Assembly (NCBI GenBank): GCA_947034895.1
Contig: OX344764.1
Coordinates: forward strand, 62,663,348-62,727,347
Direction: 5' to 3'
DNA: 64,000 nt
Source of the DNA: Rhytidiadelphus loreus
Taxonomy: Eukaryota; Streptophyta; Bryopsida; Hypnales; Hylocomiaceae
Made by a program: the position numbers and the translations under genes. The notes beneath the pieces are model-generated. The model saw only the letters and a list, made by a program, of their open reading frames with translations. It was not told the DNA's origin and made no database searches. Shown here in pieces: positions 22,201-33,673 of this stretch; position 1 is the first letter of the stretch, and each line of letters begins with the position of its first letter.

Positions 22201-22329
22201 GGAAACACAAGCAGTGCAACAAGAAGAAACACACGCAACGCGACAAGAGGAAACACACGCAACGCGACTCGAAAACAAGGACGCGTGGTAGGGGGACGAT
22301 GGACCGAACCTGGTTCCCAGCGCCGACTG

Positions 22330-22740
22330 CCCTAGACCGACTTTCCCAGCTTCGGGCCTCCCCCAAACCGACTTTTCCAGCTTTGGGCCTCTCCAAACCT
22401 GCTTTTTGAGCTTCGGGCCTCCCCCAAACCGACTTTTCCAGCTTTGGGCCTCTCCAAACCTGCTTCTTGAGCTTCGGGCCTCCCCCAAACCGACTTTTCC
22501 AGCTTTGGGCTTCTCCAAACCTGCTTCTTGAGCTTCGGGCCTCCTCCAAACCGACTTTTCCAGCTTTGGGCCTTTCCAAACCTGCTTCTTAAGCTTCGGG
22601 CCTTGCCGAACCTACTTCCTGAGCTTTGGGCCTTCTTGAACCCACTTTCCCAACCTTTTTGTTTCCCCAAACCTACTTTCCCAACCTCCCGGCCTCCCCG
22701 AACCTACCTCACCAAGCCTGCTAACTTCCCGGAATCTACT
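22330..22740. repeat. GC-rich tandem repeat (about 61 bp)
   Basis: Four to five good copies of a unit with GACTTTTCCAGCTTTGGGCC, TCTCCAAACCTGCTTCTTGA and GCTTCGGGCCTCCCCCAAACC, decaying rightward. The copy 2 arm has a related but rearranged GC-rich array at 36,590-36,845. Confidence 0.85.
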
Positions 22741-22844
22741 TTGTTGAATGTACGTCGCCAAACTTGCCTGCCAAAAACTTGCTCTTTCTAAGCTTCAAGT
22801 CCTATACACGTATATGTCTTGAACCCTTGAACCATGGGCGGATC

Positions 22845-23430
22845 AACGTGGAAATCAACTTTTTTGTCAATGTAGGAATTGTTGGCTTAAAAAAAAATTC
22901 ACTCTCATTAGAAGACAAACTACTATAGACGAACTTTCCTTTCCACTCAAATTTTGGAGGATGAATAGTTGCATTTTTGTCCTACACGGAAGAATTTTTG
23001 TCATTCATCAACCTGAAAATGGTCTTGGCGTTATGTATGGTATGAAGAATGTAAGAGAACTTCATCCAATTAAGTTTTTGTAGGTTCCTATTTTTCAAAG
23101 AAGCAGCATTTGATTTTGAAGAATTGAAAATTCAACCACAACATTATACCTCAGGACACTTGGGCTATCTAAATGTTGCAATTTAAAAAAAATTAACCCA
23201 TGAATGCCAGGCTAGTCATCATGGAAATCATTTGTTTTGTCACCATGTAATTTGCTGGCTCATAAAAATGAAAAAATACTAATTGAAAGACAAACTATTG
23301 TAGATGATCTTTCCTTTTCATCCTAAATTTTGGATGATGGATACTTACATTTGTGTCCTATACGACAAGATTTTTTGTCATTCATTGACTAGGAGATGGC
23401 TTTGGAGTTGTTTATGGATTAAGGAAGGTA
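22845..23430. repeat. Two-copy direct repeat, period about 370 bp
   Basis: 22,845-23,060 and 23,215-23,420 share AGACAAACTA, GATGATCTTTCCTTT-like and TTTTTGTCATTCAT blocks in order. The pair is kept in copy 2 (about 35,930-36,200 and 36,310-36,540), so the duplication predates the split of the copies. Confidence 0.65.
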
Positions 23431-25721
23431 AAGAGTCCACATAATGGGAGAATTCATCTCTTTTAGACTTTTCCATTTAATGTAGACTTATTTTTAGCAC
23501 AAAAATAAAGGAAAAAATTCCATATCCATTGGTGGTTTTCATATTTCCTAAAACCCTAAACAAATTTGAATAGAATTTAATATATAGTATTTCTAATTTG
23601 TTATGTATCTAACCCTCTAAATGACCAACGTGTTTTTTGAGCTTTTTGGAATTCACTATAACTAAAGTATCAAATGAATCGTGCATTTTTTAAACTTGTA
23701 CACTAAAACACAATTCCGAAATTCCATACCCTATTCAAAGCTTCTATTACATTTAGGGCATTGCATGTACTAAAAATTTTTATGAAATAAAAAATTTAGT
23801 AAATTTTGCTAAACTACTAAAGTATTGTCATGAATAAAAGAATAATTAAATAATAAAGTATTTAGTTTTTACAATTTTTTTAAAACAAAATTATAAAGAA
23901 CTTTTACTATTTAGATGATTCTAACCCATAAAGGTCTAAACACCATTTTTTAAAGATTTAACATTTGAAAAGGTATGGAACAACCATTAAATGGAACAAG
24001 AAAGAAAATGTAAAATTTGAAAATATTTTGAACATGAATTTATGATTCTTGTGTGAATTAATTTGGTGCCATTTGTTTGGTACTACACAACAATACATTA
24101 AAATTAAGTATTCATATTTTCTAGTTTAAAGAACTCTTATTTCTGAATTCATGAAATAGGGTTTAGGGTAGAATGACAAAAAAAATGCAACTTCTGCATT
24201 TTTTTTACTTGACCCTTTTCATTAAAATTCCATGATTCCTGTGCATTGGATTTAGTTTTGAAAGTACAACGAACGCTTGGCTTGTTTTACTTCTTAATTC
24301 CATGTTAAAAAGATTAAGAATTAGTTCAATATAAAATTTTGTTTATTGAAAAGTTATAATGACAAAATTATAAAAGTATAGCACTCAAAATTGTTTATAG
24401 TAGTTAGAAGATACGTCTTTCATTTATACAGAACTTGCACTTTTTGAATAATTATGTGTTTTAAAAACACAAGATGTAAAGAATTTCTAAAACTTGTAGA
24501 GAATAGTATTTTTAAAGAATTTAGAAAGTCATTGTATGGGATACATTGTAATACATTCATTTCTAGGAGGTGAACCTTTCAGACATAATGATTATTTATG
24601 AGACATTGAAGTGGTTCAAGTCTCTAAACCATGATGAAGCTCATAATAATGATTGGTAGCAAATGAATTCAAAGTCCATCATTCATTTTAATGTACTAAC
24701 AAAGTAGACCCATTTGAAGCCAATTATGCTTCGAATCATGGCTTGGGATGCCATGAGAGTAGACATGATGACTTCTTAGAATAAAGGCTTTTGTATTTTT
24801 TTACTCTTTACATAATTACCAAGCTTGTAAAAATAGGTGTCCTACTTTGTATAGTCTGGTCTCGTACTTTCTTTTTGAAATATTTTAAACATTTTTTTTT
24901 TATTTTCTTCATCTTCATAGAAGATTTTTGCTTTTTTTTATTGTAGTTCTTTACAGTGTTGTGCAAATTTTAGGTTTTCCCCCCCCAAATCATTCTAATT
25001 TAAAAAACAATTGAACAGAATAATTAACTATGTTGAAGAATCATTTTTCTTTCAAATTTTATCCTAATTTAACTAGTACATTATTTTGTTGTTCTTCGAC
25101 AGTTATCTTCATTAAAATTTTAAGCTATAGTGATTTTAATTATATATAGTACAGCATGAATGGCTTCATTTCTTTTTTGGTTTCTAACATAATGTACAAG
25201 AAGAATAGCAAGTATTTAATGTGCTCCTCTATAAATGCAAATTCATTAGAATGTGTTACAACATTATGGGAAATAAAATATAACAAGTACTACATTTTAT
25301 AGAATTGAATGTTCAAAAATTCACAATTGTACATTATTCTTTGTTTTGGAAAATGAAGCTCAAAGTTGTATATATTTTTTATGACATGAAATTAGAAATT
25401 GTGCAATGTTTCGAGAAATTTTGAAAATGTACGGTCATTTAGAAGTCCACAAAATTGGAGATCAGTCTGGAGTTGAAATAAATAATATATAAAATAAAGG
25501 GTATTAAGTTTTATTGACCGCTTTCATTTAAAAAATACCTGGAACCCAATAAATTTCAAGGTTTACAAAAATCCTTCAATTTTTGGATATTGGAATTTCA
25601 AAAAAAAATATGAATTTTCAATATAATTTGCAAAATCACAATGTGAAGAACATTGAATTTGTGAACATGAAATTTATATTTTGTGAAGACACTGTTGTTG
25701 CTTCTAAACCAATAAACCCTG
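23431..25721. other. AT-rich noncoding part of the element
   Basis: No reading frame of interest. Inverted similarity to 33,674-35,930 is clear (for example CATTCATTTCTAGGAGGTGA at about 24,560 and its complement near 34,780), which shows it belongs to the element. Confidence 0.7.
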
Positions 25722-25785
25722 AAGTTCTAAACCCTATACCCTATACCCTAAATCCTAAACCCTAAACCCTAATCCCTAAACCTAC
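25722..25785. repeat. Interstitial telomere-like repeats
   Basis: Degenerate CCCTAAA units (CTATACCCTAAATCC, TAAACCCTAAACCCTAATCC). Copy 2 has a shorter TTTAGGG run at 33,645-33,673, so the run is part of the element rather than of the insertion site. Confidence 0.7.
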
Positions 25786-26579
25786 AATTCTGTTTATATC
25801 CCTATACATTCATACCATCTGACATTAGAAAAAACTATTTTAAAAAAAAGGTTGTTTGGCGGCTGGTGTAAGAAATGCCAAATTTGACAAACCTGAAATT
25901 CCGTTGTGCTTTCAAAGAATATTTCCACATTCTCTGAGAAAAGGTGACTGCCAAAAATTCCACAAACTATGAACCCCCCTATTTCAATCTTAAAAAGATT
26001 GGCTACGTCAGATTCCTATTCTATTCATAAAAAGCTCCTTCATATTCTACGTTGTTGTCATTATGTGGGCGATGAGAATGTCAACGGCCCCCTAATCCGA
26101 GGAGGTACTTCTCCCCTACGTCCTGAAAATCATGAACCATTCAAATGTCGTTGTATTTCCCGCTCATATTCTCCTGCTACTGTGTGCATTGTCTCTCATC
26201 CTTGAGCACTTCATTTCCTCTCTTCTGTTTTCCAGTTTTCCCTCCTCCGCGGCCTCTTGCAGACATTGCTACCACACGGCTTTTGAACTTGTGTTTTGCA
26301 TTTCATTTACATGTTTTTGTGACTGGGTGGCTTAGTTTCTGACGGGTTGACGTGAGTTCCTCTATTTCCCTTCTTCCCCTCTCACTGAATGCTACATTCC
26401 TGCTCTTCCTACTCAGTTTTAAGCATAGGTGCATGCAGTACTCCATAGACCTACGATTCTTGTAGTATTGAGAATTCCGGTTCCACGTCTAAATGTAATC
26501 CATCGTATGTTATGTTCGATAAAGAACAACCGAATTTTACGCTGTAAATTTCGGAACTAAAAATTTATCTATCACATAC
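25786..26579. other. Conserved noncoding arm before the palindrome array
   Basis: It pairs in inverted orientation with 31,108-31,962 in copy 2. Frames in both copies (near 25,969-26,205 and 31,371-31,691) are similar because the DNA is similar; their stops differ and no domain is seen. The pairing ends abruptly at the first CATGCATGGAGG before the array. Confidence 0.6.
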
Positions 26580-26915
26580 ATGCATGGAGGTTATCCTCGA
26601 GCCGAGGATAATCACGAACATAACATTTTTGGGTTATTCTCGGTCATTTGGGGTTATTCTTGTCTCGAGGAGAATAAAAAACATGAATGGGAGTTATTAT
26701 TGGCTCCAGGAGAATCAGAGACTTTCATGGAGGTTATCCTCGAGCCGAGGATAATCACTGACATGCATCAATCTATCCTTTTCTCCACGATAATTTAAGA
26801 CATGCATGGAGATTATCCTCGAGTCGAGGATAATCACAGACATGCATGCAGGTTATCTTGGACACGACGATAATCATAGACATTGATCGAGGTTATCCTC
26901 GTCTCGAGGATAATT
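26580..26915. promoter_or_regulatory. Palindrome array with CATGCATGGAGG spacers
   Basis: About eight units of roughly 40 bp join GACATGCATGGAGG to the 21-bp palindrome. Good sites start at 26,591, 26,734, 26,813, 26,853 and 26,893, with decayed ones between (such as 26,635-26,680). The array lies about 0.5 kb upstream of the transposase and is absent from copy 2. Confidence 0.8.
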
Positions 26916-27398
26916 CCAAACATGCATAGTATGTGAATGATAACCATAGAGAAGCACAAACATTCATTGTCATTTATGATGATATTTAGAATTGATATGC
27001 ATAATCACTCTAATACTCTAATGTCGTGTGTAGGAATGCATAATATCTCTCAATCGTTTCCATGTGTTATCTTCGAAGTGAAGATACCTTTGATTATCTT
27101 ACTCCTTGGGATGAGTGTTTGGTGGATGATTTAAGCATGTTCTAATTTATTCTAAGGAATGCAAAGATATTAGATTAATTTCTGTTTCATGGTACTGCTC
27201 TGCTAAATCCTCGCATTTCCTCTTCTTTTAGTCTAAGCGGATGAATTATTAAGAATGATCACAAAATGGTTTGCAAGTCTCCACTTCTTTGGAGGTCACT
27301 TTGCTCCTGATTTTGTCAATATGTTGTATCTAATTATTATCCTCGCCTCGAGGATAGTCACAATAGTATGAATTAATTTGTGTTCTTTCACGCGCAGA
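26916..27398 (+). promoter_or_regulatory. Transposase upstream region, probable leader intron
   Basis: It holds two more palindromes (27,067-27,087 and 27,337-27,357) and ends in a pyrimidine-rich acceptor TTCTTTCACGCGCAG two bases before the transposase ATG. This suggests a 5' UTR intron like that of the ParB-like gene. No coding exon is recognised. Confidence 0.5.
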
Positions 27399-30247
27399 AT
27401 GGATACTCTAGATGCCAACGAGTTTACAGTTCCAGTGCCAACTTTGCCGCCGGGTGTCGCAACCTGCGAGGGATTTCCTCGAGATTCTTGGTATACCAAA
27501 TGCGTCACACTCAGAAATGAAGAGGGGATAGAGGTGGCAAAAGGAATTTGTCATAATGTTGATGCAGATCTCGTCATTGATATGGACGGGCAGCCACTTG
27601 GTGATGACCGGGTTGCAATTCAAATTGCAGAGTCTTTGTGTGAGGCAGATGTTCCGTCGGAGTGGATGTGGTCCATGCACTCTTGGCACATTTCCAGGGT
27701 CTACCTTAATGGTGCCAGCTTATATGACCACGAACAAACGCATCTCTTCAATACTGCAGTCTCTTCAAACGGTTCAAGGCGGCGTGTTCGGACTGGAGTT
27801 CGTTCCTATGAAAGCTCACGTGAGAGGACTGAGCCTACCAATCTCCCGAAGAAAGAAGCCCTCCTCACAGAGCAAGCAATTGCTGATGTTTCTAGTATGA
27901 AATGTTGCCAGAAGAATTGCTTGCAACCATTTCCACGTGGTCAGATTCAAGCCGTTCGGTCTCTACTTCATATTGACGGTGGAGTGTTCTGGCGCAAGTC
28001 ACGTCTACTAGACGTGCACAAGCAAACCCACACTGATTCCAGTGGAAGGGACATGATCACCTTAGCAAACCATGAGATTTGTTCGGTTGCTTGGTGCGCC
28101 ATCCATGGAGTATCGAAGGCTACCTTTTATAGATACAAGAAGATGGCAAAAGATGACCAAAAACCGGAGCATCATGGCAACCTTGGAATGAAGAAGCCTC
28201 GGACACACACTTTGCAAGCCACTGCAACTCTTCGATTGTTAGTGGAGAATGAAGCGGATATGATGCCCCACAAGTCGAGGACCCTTGAGTCTGGGGAGAA
28301 AGTCCCCTCCATGGTCCTACCATCTGCATTTCGTTGGAAGGACAAGTTGCTACAGATCAACAATGTGAATTCTTCTCTGCAATTGCAACATATTTCGGCT
28401 AGTGGATTGAGCAACATTCGACGTCAATCTTTTCTAGAGTATGCTCCCAAGGCTAGAGGAGATAGTTTTGCTCGTTGTGGAACCTGCGATAGATATAGGC
28501 AACTCAAGAGTGCTTGCACTCCACGTTCACGAGCACAAGAAGTATGGTCGAACAAATTGAGAGTGCACCTATCGGGACAGAAGGCGCATAGGGACTTGTA
28601 CTATGGAAACCGCTCTATGTCTGAGATGTATCCTGACAAGGTTCTCACTATAATCCATGACAAGATGGATCACTCCAAGACTGCTTCTCCTCATTACTCT
28701 CACAAGAGTAAGGGAAATGATTCTTTCATGAAGATGCCTGTCGCTGTTACGGGCATGATTGCTCATGGTCATGGAGATGTGCGATATGCACACTATGGCT
28801 TGGACATCTTCCCAACAGACTCCAACCATACTATTGGGTCCATTGCAAAATTATTGCGAGATCTAGAGTCACAACCGAAGCATTCATCTCGTCAATTGTT
28901 TGTAGGAGGAGAGCGTTCTGAACTGACAGAGGCTTTGTTAATAGGCTCAGAGATTTGTACGGACTCCCTCGGGTCCCCCCCTGAAGTGTTGGTGGAAGCT
29001 CAACCTCTTCCTCCAACATTAACTCTTCAGCTTGACAATGCTTTTGGCGACAACAAGAATCGGTGGGTTTTTGCATTCTGTTCTCTCCTAGTCTACAGAG
29101 CTATTTTCCGAGAGATATACATCAATTTCCTCATTGTTGGACACACTCATGAGGACATTGATGCTCTATTTGGTCGTTGGAGTACTAAATTGAAGACGTA
29201 TGACTACCCCACGCTTCCAAGGTTGATGAAGTCTTTCATGGATTGTGAAACGCAACCCGTAATTCCTCATCTCATTGAGGAGGTTCCTGATTTTAAGCGA
29301 TTTGTGGACGGGTATTTGCATACAGGCGATGATTCTCTACAGGGTCATTCTCAAGCGCAACAGTTCAAGTTTTATAAAGATTCCAATGGGTGGCCATTGA
29401 TGCAGTACAAGATCCTTTGTACCGATGTGGATTGGTTGCCAAAAGAAGGTGGGGGGATTCGTTTGTGGAAGGAGACAATAGATGGGCACCCTAAAGTACC
29501 GAGGGGTAGTCCTCTACCTTTGCCACCGCAACAAATGCGTTGCTTTGATGAGATTTGCAAGGGTTTAGATGGGTACTTGCATTGTGGGGGGCAATGGGAA
29601 ATCAAGACTTATCTGGCGAGTTTAGGAGGAAGAATGAGCCGGTGCGGAAATATTGGGAAGGTGTGAGAAGTGCTCTCAATGCTCCGCTTGTGGTACATGA
29701 GACATTGCAGCATGGATTTTGGCCAAATTCTCGTGTTACTGATGAGGTGGAAGACCAATACCTAGATGATGGTACGATGCGTGAGGAGTTTGCAGAAGAT
29801 GCACCTTTTGTTGGTCGTAGACGTGATCGTCCACCTCCTTCATTTCGTATTGGCCGTGATGTATATGCAGGTTACTTAGTTGTTGTGCGCCCCGCTGACG
29901 GTGACCTCCGTCCATTTTGGCTTGCTCGGGCTCTAACAAATCCTAATCCAGATCCAGGTCATGTCAATTCGATTCAACTTCAATATTGGACACCTACGTC
30001 TTTTCAACACACCAATGAAGAAACATATGCTGGGTGGGACACGAAACAAGGGAATTCTTGGTGCGAGGATAAGGCTATCTCTCCGAGTTGGACGCATACA
30101 GACTGCATTATGACTGCTTGGAAGCCACGTTTCAAAGAAGGCACTTCTAATCCAAGAGTTAGAATTCCCAAAACACAAATTGCTATCATCCAGACATCGG
30201 TGGATGCATATGTATCTGGTGAAAGCAATAATGTATCTTCGGAGTGA
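27399..30247 (+). CDS. Transposase, DUF7869-like RNase-H-fold, with one frameshift
   Basis: From ATG 27,399 the frame runs 755 codons to a TGA at 29,666; an overlapping frame continues to 30,247. Order of parts: a Cys cluster MKCCQKNC (168-174); an HTH-like segment EICSVAWCAIHGVSKATFYRYK (226-247); a second Cys group CGTC...C (360-373). Then the catalytic core: IIHDKMDHS (D421), LTLQLDNAFGDNKN (D546), and GHTHEDIDALFGR (E585 or D588). Conserved PVAVTGMIAHGHG lies between the first two. This pattern matches the DUF7869 family of transposase-like proteins. The second frame starts within KNEPVRKYWEGVRSAL and adds about 200 residues with a chromo-like segment (RPFWLARALTNPN... YWTPTS). The two frames must once have been one, so a single-base frameshift near 29,610-29,640 breaks the gene unless it is a sequence error. 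The final stop lies in a palindrome. Confidence 0.75.
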
Positions 30248-30253
30248 AGATGA
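30233..30253. promoter_or_regulatory. Palindrome spanning the transposase stop codon
   Basis: GTATCTTCG, spacer GAG, TGAAGATGA. The TGA stop is the first triplet of the right half-site, where the consensus has CGA. Confidence 0.6.
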
Positions 30254-31027
30254 ATAGTTTGTAGGCATAGGAAATCATGAGGAGTTTTGCGAGTTTGTAC
30301 ATTATTTTCTTAACTTTAGGAAGGATGACAAAAAAATATGGAAAAAAAAAGATTATAAAGAGTTGTAGAAGTTGATAGTTTCTTTGATTAGGGCAAAAAA
30401 AAATATAATAAAAAGTTGTTAGAAAAAAATATGTGGAGAAGATGAAATAGATTTAGTTTTTTTATTCTTTTAGTTAATTGTTTTGATCTTTTTTTATATT
30501 ATTTTAGAATTTGATGTTATAGATGTTGTATAATATAATATATTTTAATTTTAATTTCTTGTATTGTATTGTGTATTTTGTAAGTTCTTCATTGTAATTC
30601 TATTGTCTATGACATTTGTTTTGGAACACTATGACTCTATGAGTACTAATGTTATCTATACAAAGTAATTTTGAACTTCTCTATCTAAGCATATGTCAAA
30701 TTCTTTAATTTGACATTGTAGTTTTTGAGAAGGCTAGGTGTACAAATGTATTCTATCATGGATGATTTCAAAATTCTCTACCTCACTATAATTATGTCAA
30801 ACTATTTACTTAGATATTTTAGTTAAGTACTTATTATAAATGGTTCTAGTTTCCCATCCAAAATCCCTCCTTTCAACGTCCTTCACTACTATTTTTTTCC
30901 TCCAATTTCTTGTACTTGTACAAATTTCTTTATTCTTCCAGCAATTTATGGTCTCAATTTTTCGAATTGTCTCAATTTAATGGACTCTTCTATATACTAA
31001 ATTTAGGAAGATGATTAAAATGAGAAT
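30254..31027. other. AT-rich right subterminal region of copy 1
   Basis: Probably the 3' UTR of the transposase. It contains homopolymer runs and one partial internal copy of the terminal repeat (30,966-30,982). No gene. Confidence 0.6.
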
Positions 31028-31059
31028 CCACATTGTCTCAATTTAATGAATATGGCCTT
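31028..31059 (-). repeat. Right terminal inverted repeat of copy 1
   Basis: Complement of 12,895-12,926 with one difference (CCACATTG for CCATATTG), ending GAATATGGCCTT. It is followed by ATAA (31,060-31,063), the candidate target duplication. Confidence 0.85.
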
Positions 31060-31962
31060 ATAAACCTCTTCATCAGTAAAATTTGTAAACCATCAATTAA
31101 TTTTGAGATGCACGTATGTGTTAGACAAATTTATAGTTCCGATATTTATGGCGTGAAAAGTGGTTGTTCTTTCTCGAGCATAACAGACAAAGACCAACAT
31201 TTGAGACGTGACACCAAAATTATGAATACTCCAAGAATCGGAGGACTACGTAATACTGCATGTACCTTTGCTTAACACTGAGGAGCAAGAGCACGAATCT
31301 AGCACTCAGTGAGAAGGGAAGAAGGGAAATAGAGGCACTTACGACAACCCGTGCGAAACTAAGCCTCTAGTCACTTAAACATGTAACATGTAAATGAATG
31401 CAAAAACAGAAGTTCGAAGGCCGTGTGGTAGCAATGTTTGCAAGAAGTCGCGGAGGAGGGAAAATTGGAAAACACGAGAGAGGAAATGAGGTGAGGAAGA
31501 GAGACGATGCAAACACTAGTGGGAGAAAATGAGCGGGAAATACAACGGCATTTGAGTTCTTCATGATTTTCTGGACGTAGGGGAGAAGTACTTCCTCGGA
31601 TTAGGGGGGCGTTGACATTCGATTCGCACAAATAATGACAACGATGTGGAATATGAAGGAGCTTTTCATTAATAGAATTAGAATCTGACATAGCCGATCT
31701 TTTTAAGATTTAAATAGGGCAATTTATATTTTGTGGATTTTTTGGCAGTCACCTTTTCTTGGAGAATGTGGAAATATTCGTTGAAAGCACAGTGGAATTT
31801 AGAATTTGGCAAATTTGGCAATTCATACACCACCCGCCAAACACTCTTCTTTTTAAAATAGTTTATTCTTAAGTCTAATTTAGATGAATGTGTAGGGGGA
31901 GGTAACCACACCAATTTGCCACATGTTGGGTCCAATGTGCATTGGCTATAAACAAAATTGTA

Positions 31963-33640
31963 CTTAATGTAAGCTTTTAATAGGGAATGAAGTTAGGGCT
32001 TCAGGGTTTGGGGATCAGTGTTTCTAGGGTTTAGGCAACCCGGGTGGGTGGGAGGGACATCCTCATTACAAGGCTCTTCCTATCAGATTCATAAAAATTA
32101 TAAACTTTGTAGGACAGCATAAATTTCTAACTTTATAAGACAAGACAGAGACATCTCATGTCTGCCCATCAAAGCATCAAAACTATCAACTCAATACAAC
32201 TTTGTAATCAGCTTTGCACAGAGGTATCTTCTATAAACCATAATAGATCAAATCAAGATCTTACAAGGTGTGATATCCAATACCAATTAATCATTCACTA
32301 CTATTATGCCATGTACTAAATCACATAACAGATTGATTTAGAACCCTAAGAACTATGTAAAAGTTGTAAAAGACTTGGAAATCTGCAATGGTGGATTGGA
32401 CAAAGAGGCTGTGAACCTCACTTGCACCCATACAATCCAACAAACACACAGTTGGTTAGAATGCGCATGTCAGGTGTCTTCAGCTCACAGCAGCGTGTTA
32501 TAGCAATCACAATGAAAAATCACAACCAAAAGATCTCAAGAAATTAAACAACTAAACATAGTCTAACCATAATATGCAAACATAGGAGACCTGTGAAGAA
32601 GCCATCATCTCAAAACACCCGTAGTCCTTCCAAATCTCTTGAACAAACTCACCAGCAAACACAATTTGTGTAGGTTTTGGACTGGCCATGTCTACATAAA
32701 TACCTCTCAAATTACCATCCATTACTAGCTTTGTTCATCCATGTGAATTCATTCATCAAGGATGATTTATGTGGCATCCAATGGGAAAGAAGGAATTCAA
32801 ATTCCCAAACTTGAGCCACAAGTTGTCAAAAAAGGCGGGATCTAATTTCAAATTGCCTCACCAACCAAATAAATGAAGCACAGCATGGTTGAATTTTGTG
32901 GTATCCAATGAGAGGGCAGGATTTCAAATTCCCAAACTTGGGCCACAAGTTAAATTAATCAAAATGGCGGGTTCTCATTCAAACTACTTCACCAACCCAA
33001 TAAATTAAGCCCACAATTTCACAGCCCAAGCCCCCAATCATAAATATGGTTTGGGTTTACCATGTAACCTGGCATGGCAAATTAGGGCCACCAATAATAG
33101 AGTTTGGGACATGTCAAGTCAAAAAGTATTGTACTTGAACAATTACCAAATGGAAGGTCTCAATTCAAGTGCCAACACTCTAAAATTGAGCCAAGTCCAC
33201 AAATTAAAAAATACGTGCCATCATGTAGAAGACAAGGGAAAGCCAAGTGAAAGCAAAACATCATGGCTAAAAGATCTAATGTATATTGGCATCAAAGATC
33301 TTGGTTTAAACTTAAGCTATCAGCATAAGTACCAAATTGTGACTTATTTAACTAATTAGAGAGTAAAAATATATATATGACCCATTCTTGGAAATGCTAT
33401 AGACATAGCTATAATTCCCAAAGAAACTAAAAGGAAAGGAGGGTAGGAGGGGCATTTCTATCACAAAAATAAAACTTTAGCATCTAAAATATTTTACAAG
33501 TCTCCAAGTAATTGTAATAAATGACCATATATTTATTAAATTACTCAAGTATTTATAGAAAATATAATTTCAATATAAATACATTATAAAGTTTTTCCAA
33601 AGAGGTATAACTACTCTAACCTTTATAAAAATTAAGCAAA
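31963..33640. mobile_element. About 1.65-kb insertion in copy 2 (class unknown)
   Basis: Copy 1 has only telomere-like repeats at the matching point (about 25,740-25,795). The extra DNA contains a two-unit tandem duplication (about 32,760-32,880 and 32,885-33,005, with CAAATTCCCAAACTTG and GCCACAAGTT). It contains a 102-codon frame at 33,051-33,359 with no recognised domain. No terminal repeats or target duplication could be fixed, partly because both edges fall in degenerate TTTAGGG repeats. Confidence 0.5.
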
Positions 33641-33673
33641 ATTGAGGGTTTAGGATTTAGGGTTTAGGGTTTT
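33641..33673. repeat. Telomere-like repeats of copy 2
   Basis: Three degenerate TTTAGGG units (GGGTTTAGGATTTAGGGTTT). Counterpart of 25,722-25,785. Confidence 0.65.

Larger units (their letters stand above)
12895..31059. mobile_element. Giant DNA transposon, copy 1 (about 18.2 kb, carries transposase)
   Basis: The two ends are inverted 32-bp repeats starting AAGGCCATATTC, matching at 31 of 32 positions (12,895-12,926 and 31,028-31,059). ATAA lies immediately outside both ends. Inside are a transposase gene near the right end, three cargo genes transcribed leftward, two arrays of a 21-bp palindrome, two GC-rich tandem arrays and telomere-like repeats. The transposase (DUF7869-like RNase-H fold) and this cargo do not match a standard plant superfamily that I know, and I do not know a published name for the element. 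The copy looks largely intact, but it has a frameshift in the transposase and a few cargo stops. The 4-bp duplication is short and AT-rich, so it is supportive only. Confidence 0.75.

Noticed and set aside
21773..22670. Several overlapping long frames rich in Ser, Leu, Pro or Gly/Lys
   Set aside because: They arise from GC-rich tandem repeats lacking stop codons in all frames. No domain, and not kept in copy 2.
12895..31059. Endogenous giant virus or Maverick/Polinton
   Set aside because: No capsid, packaging ATPase, protein-primed polymerase or protease is recognisable, and the transposase is not a retroviral-type integrase.
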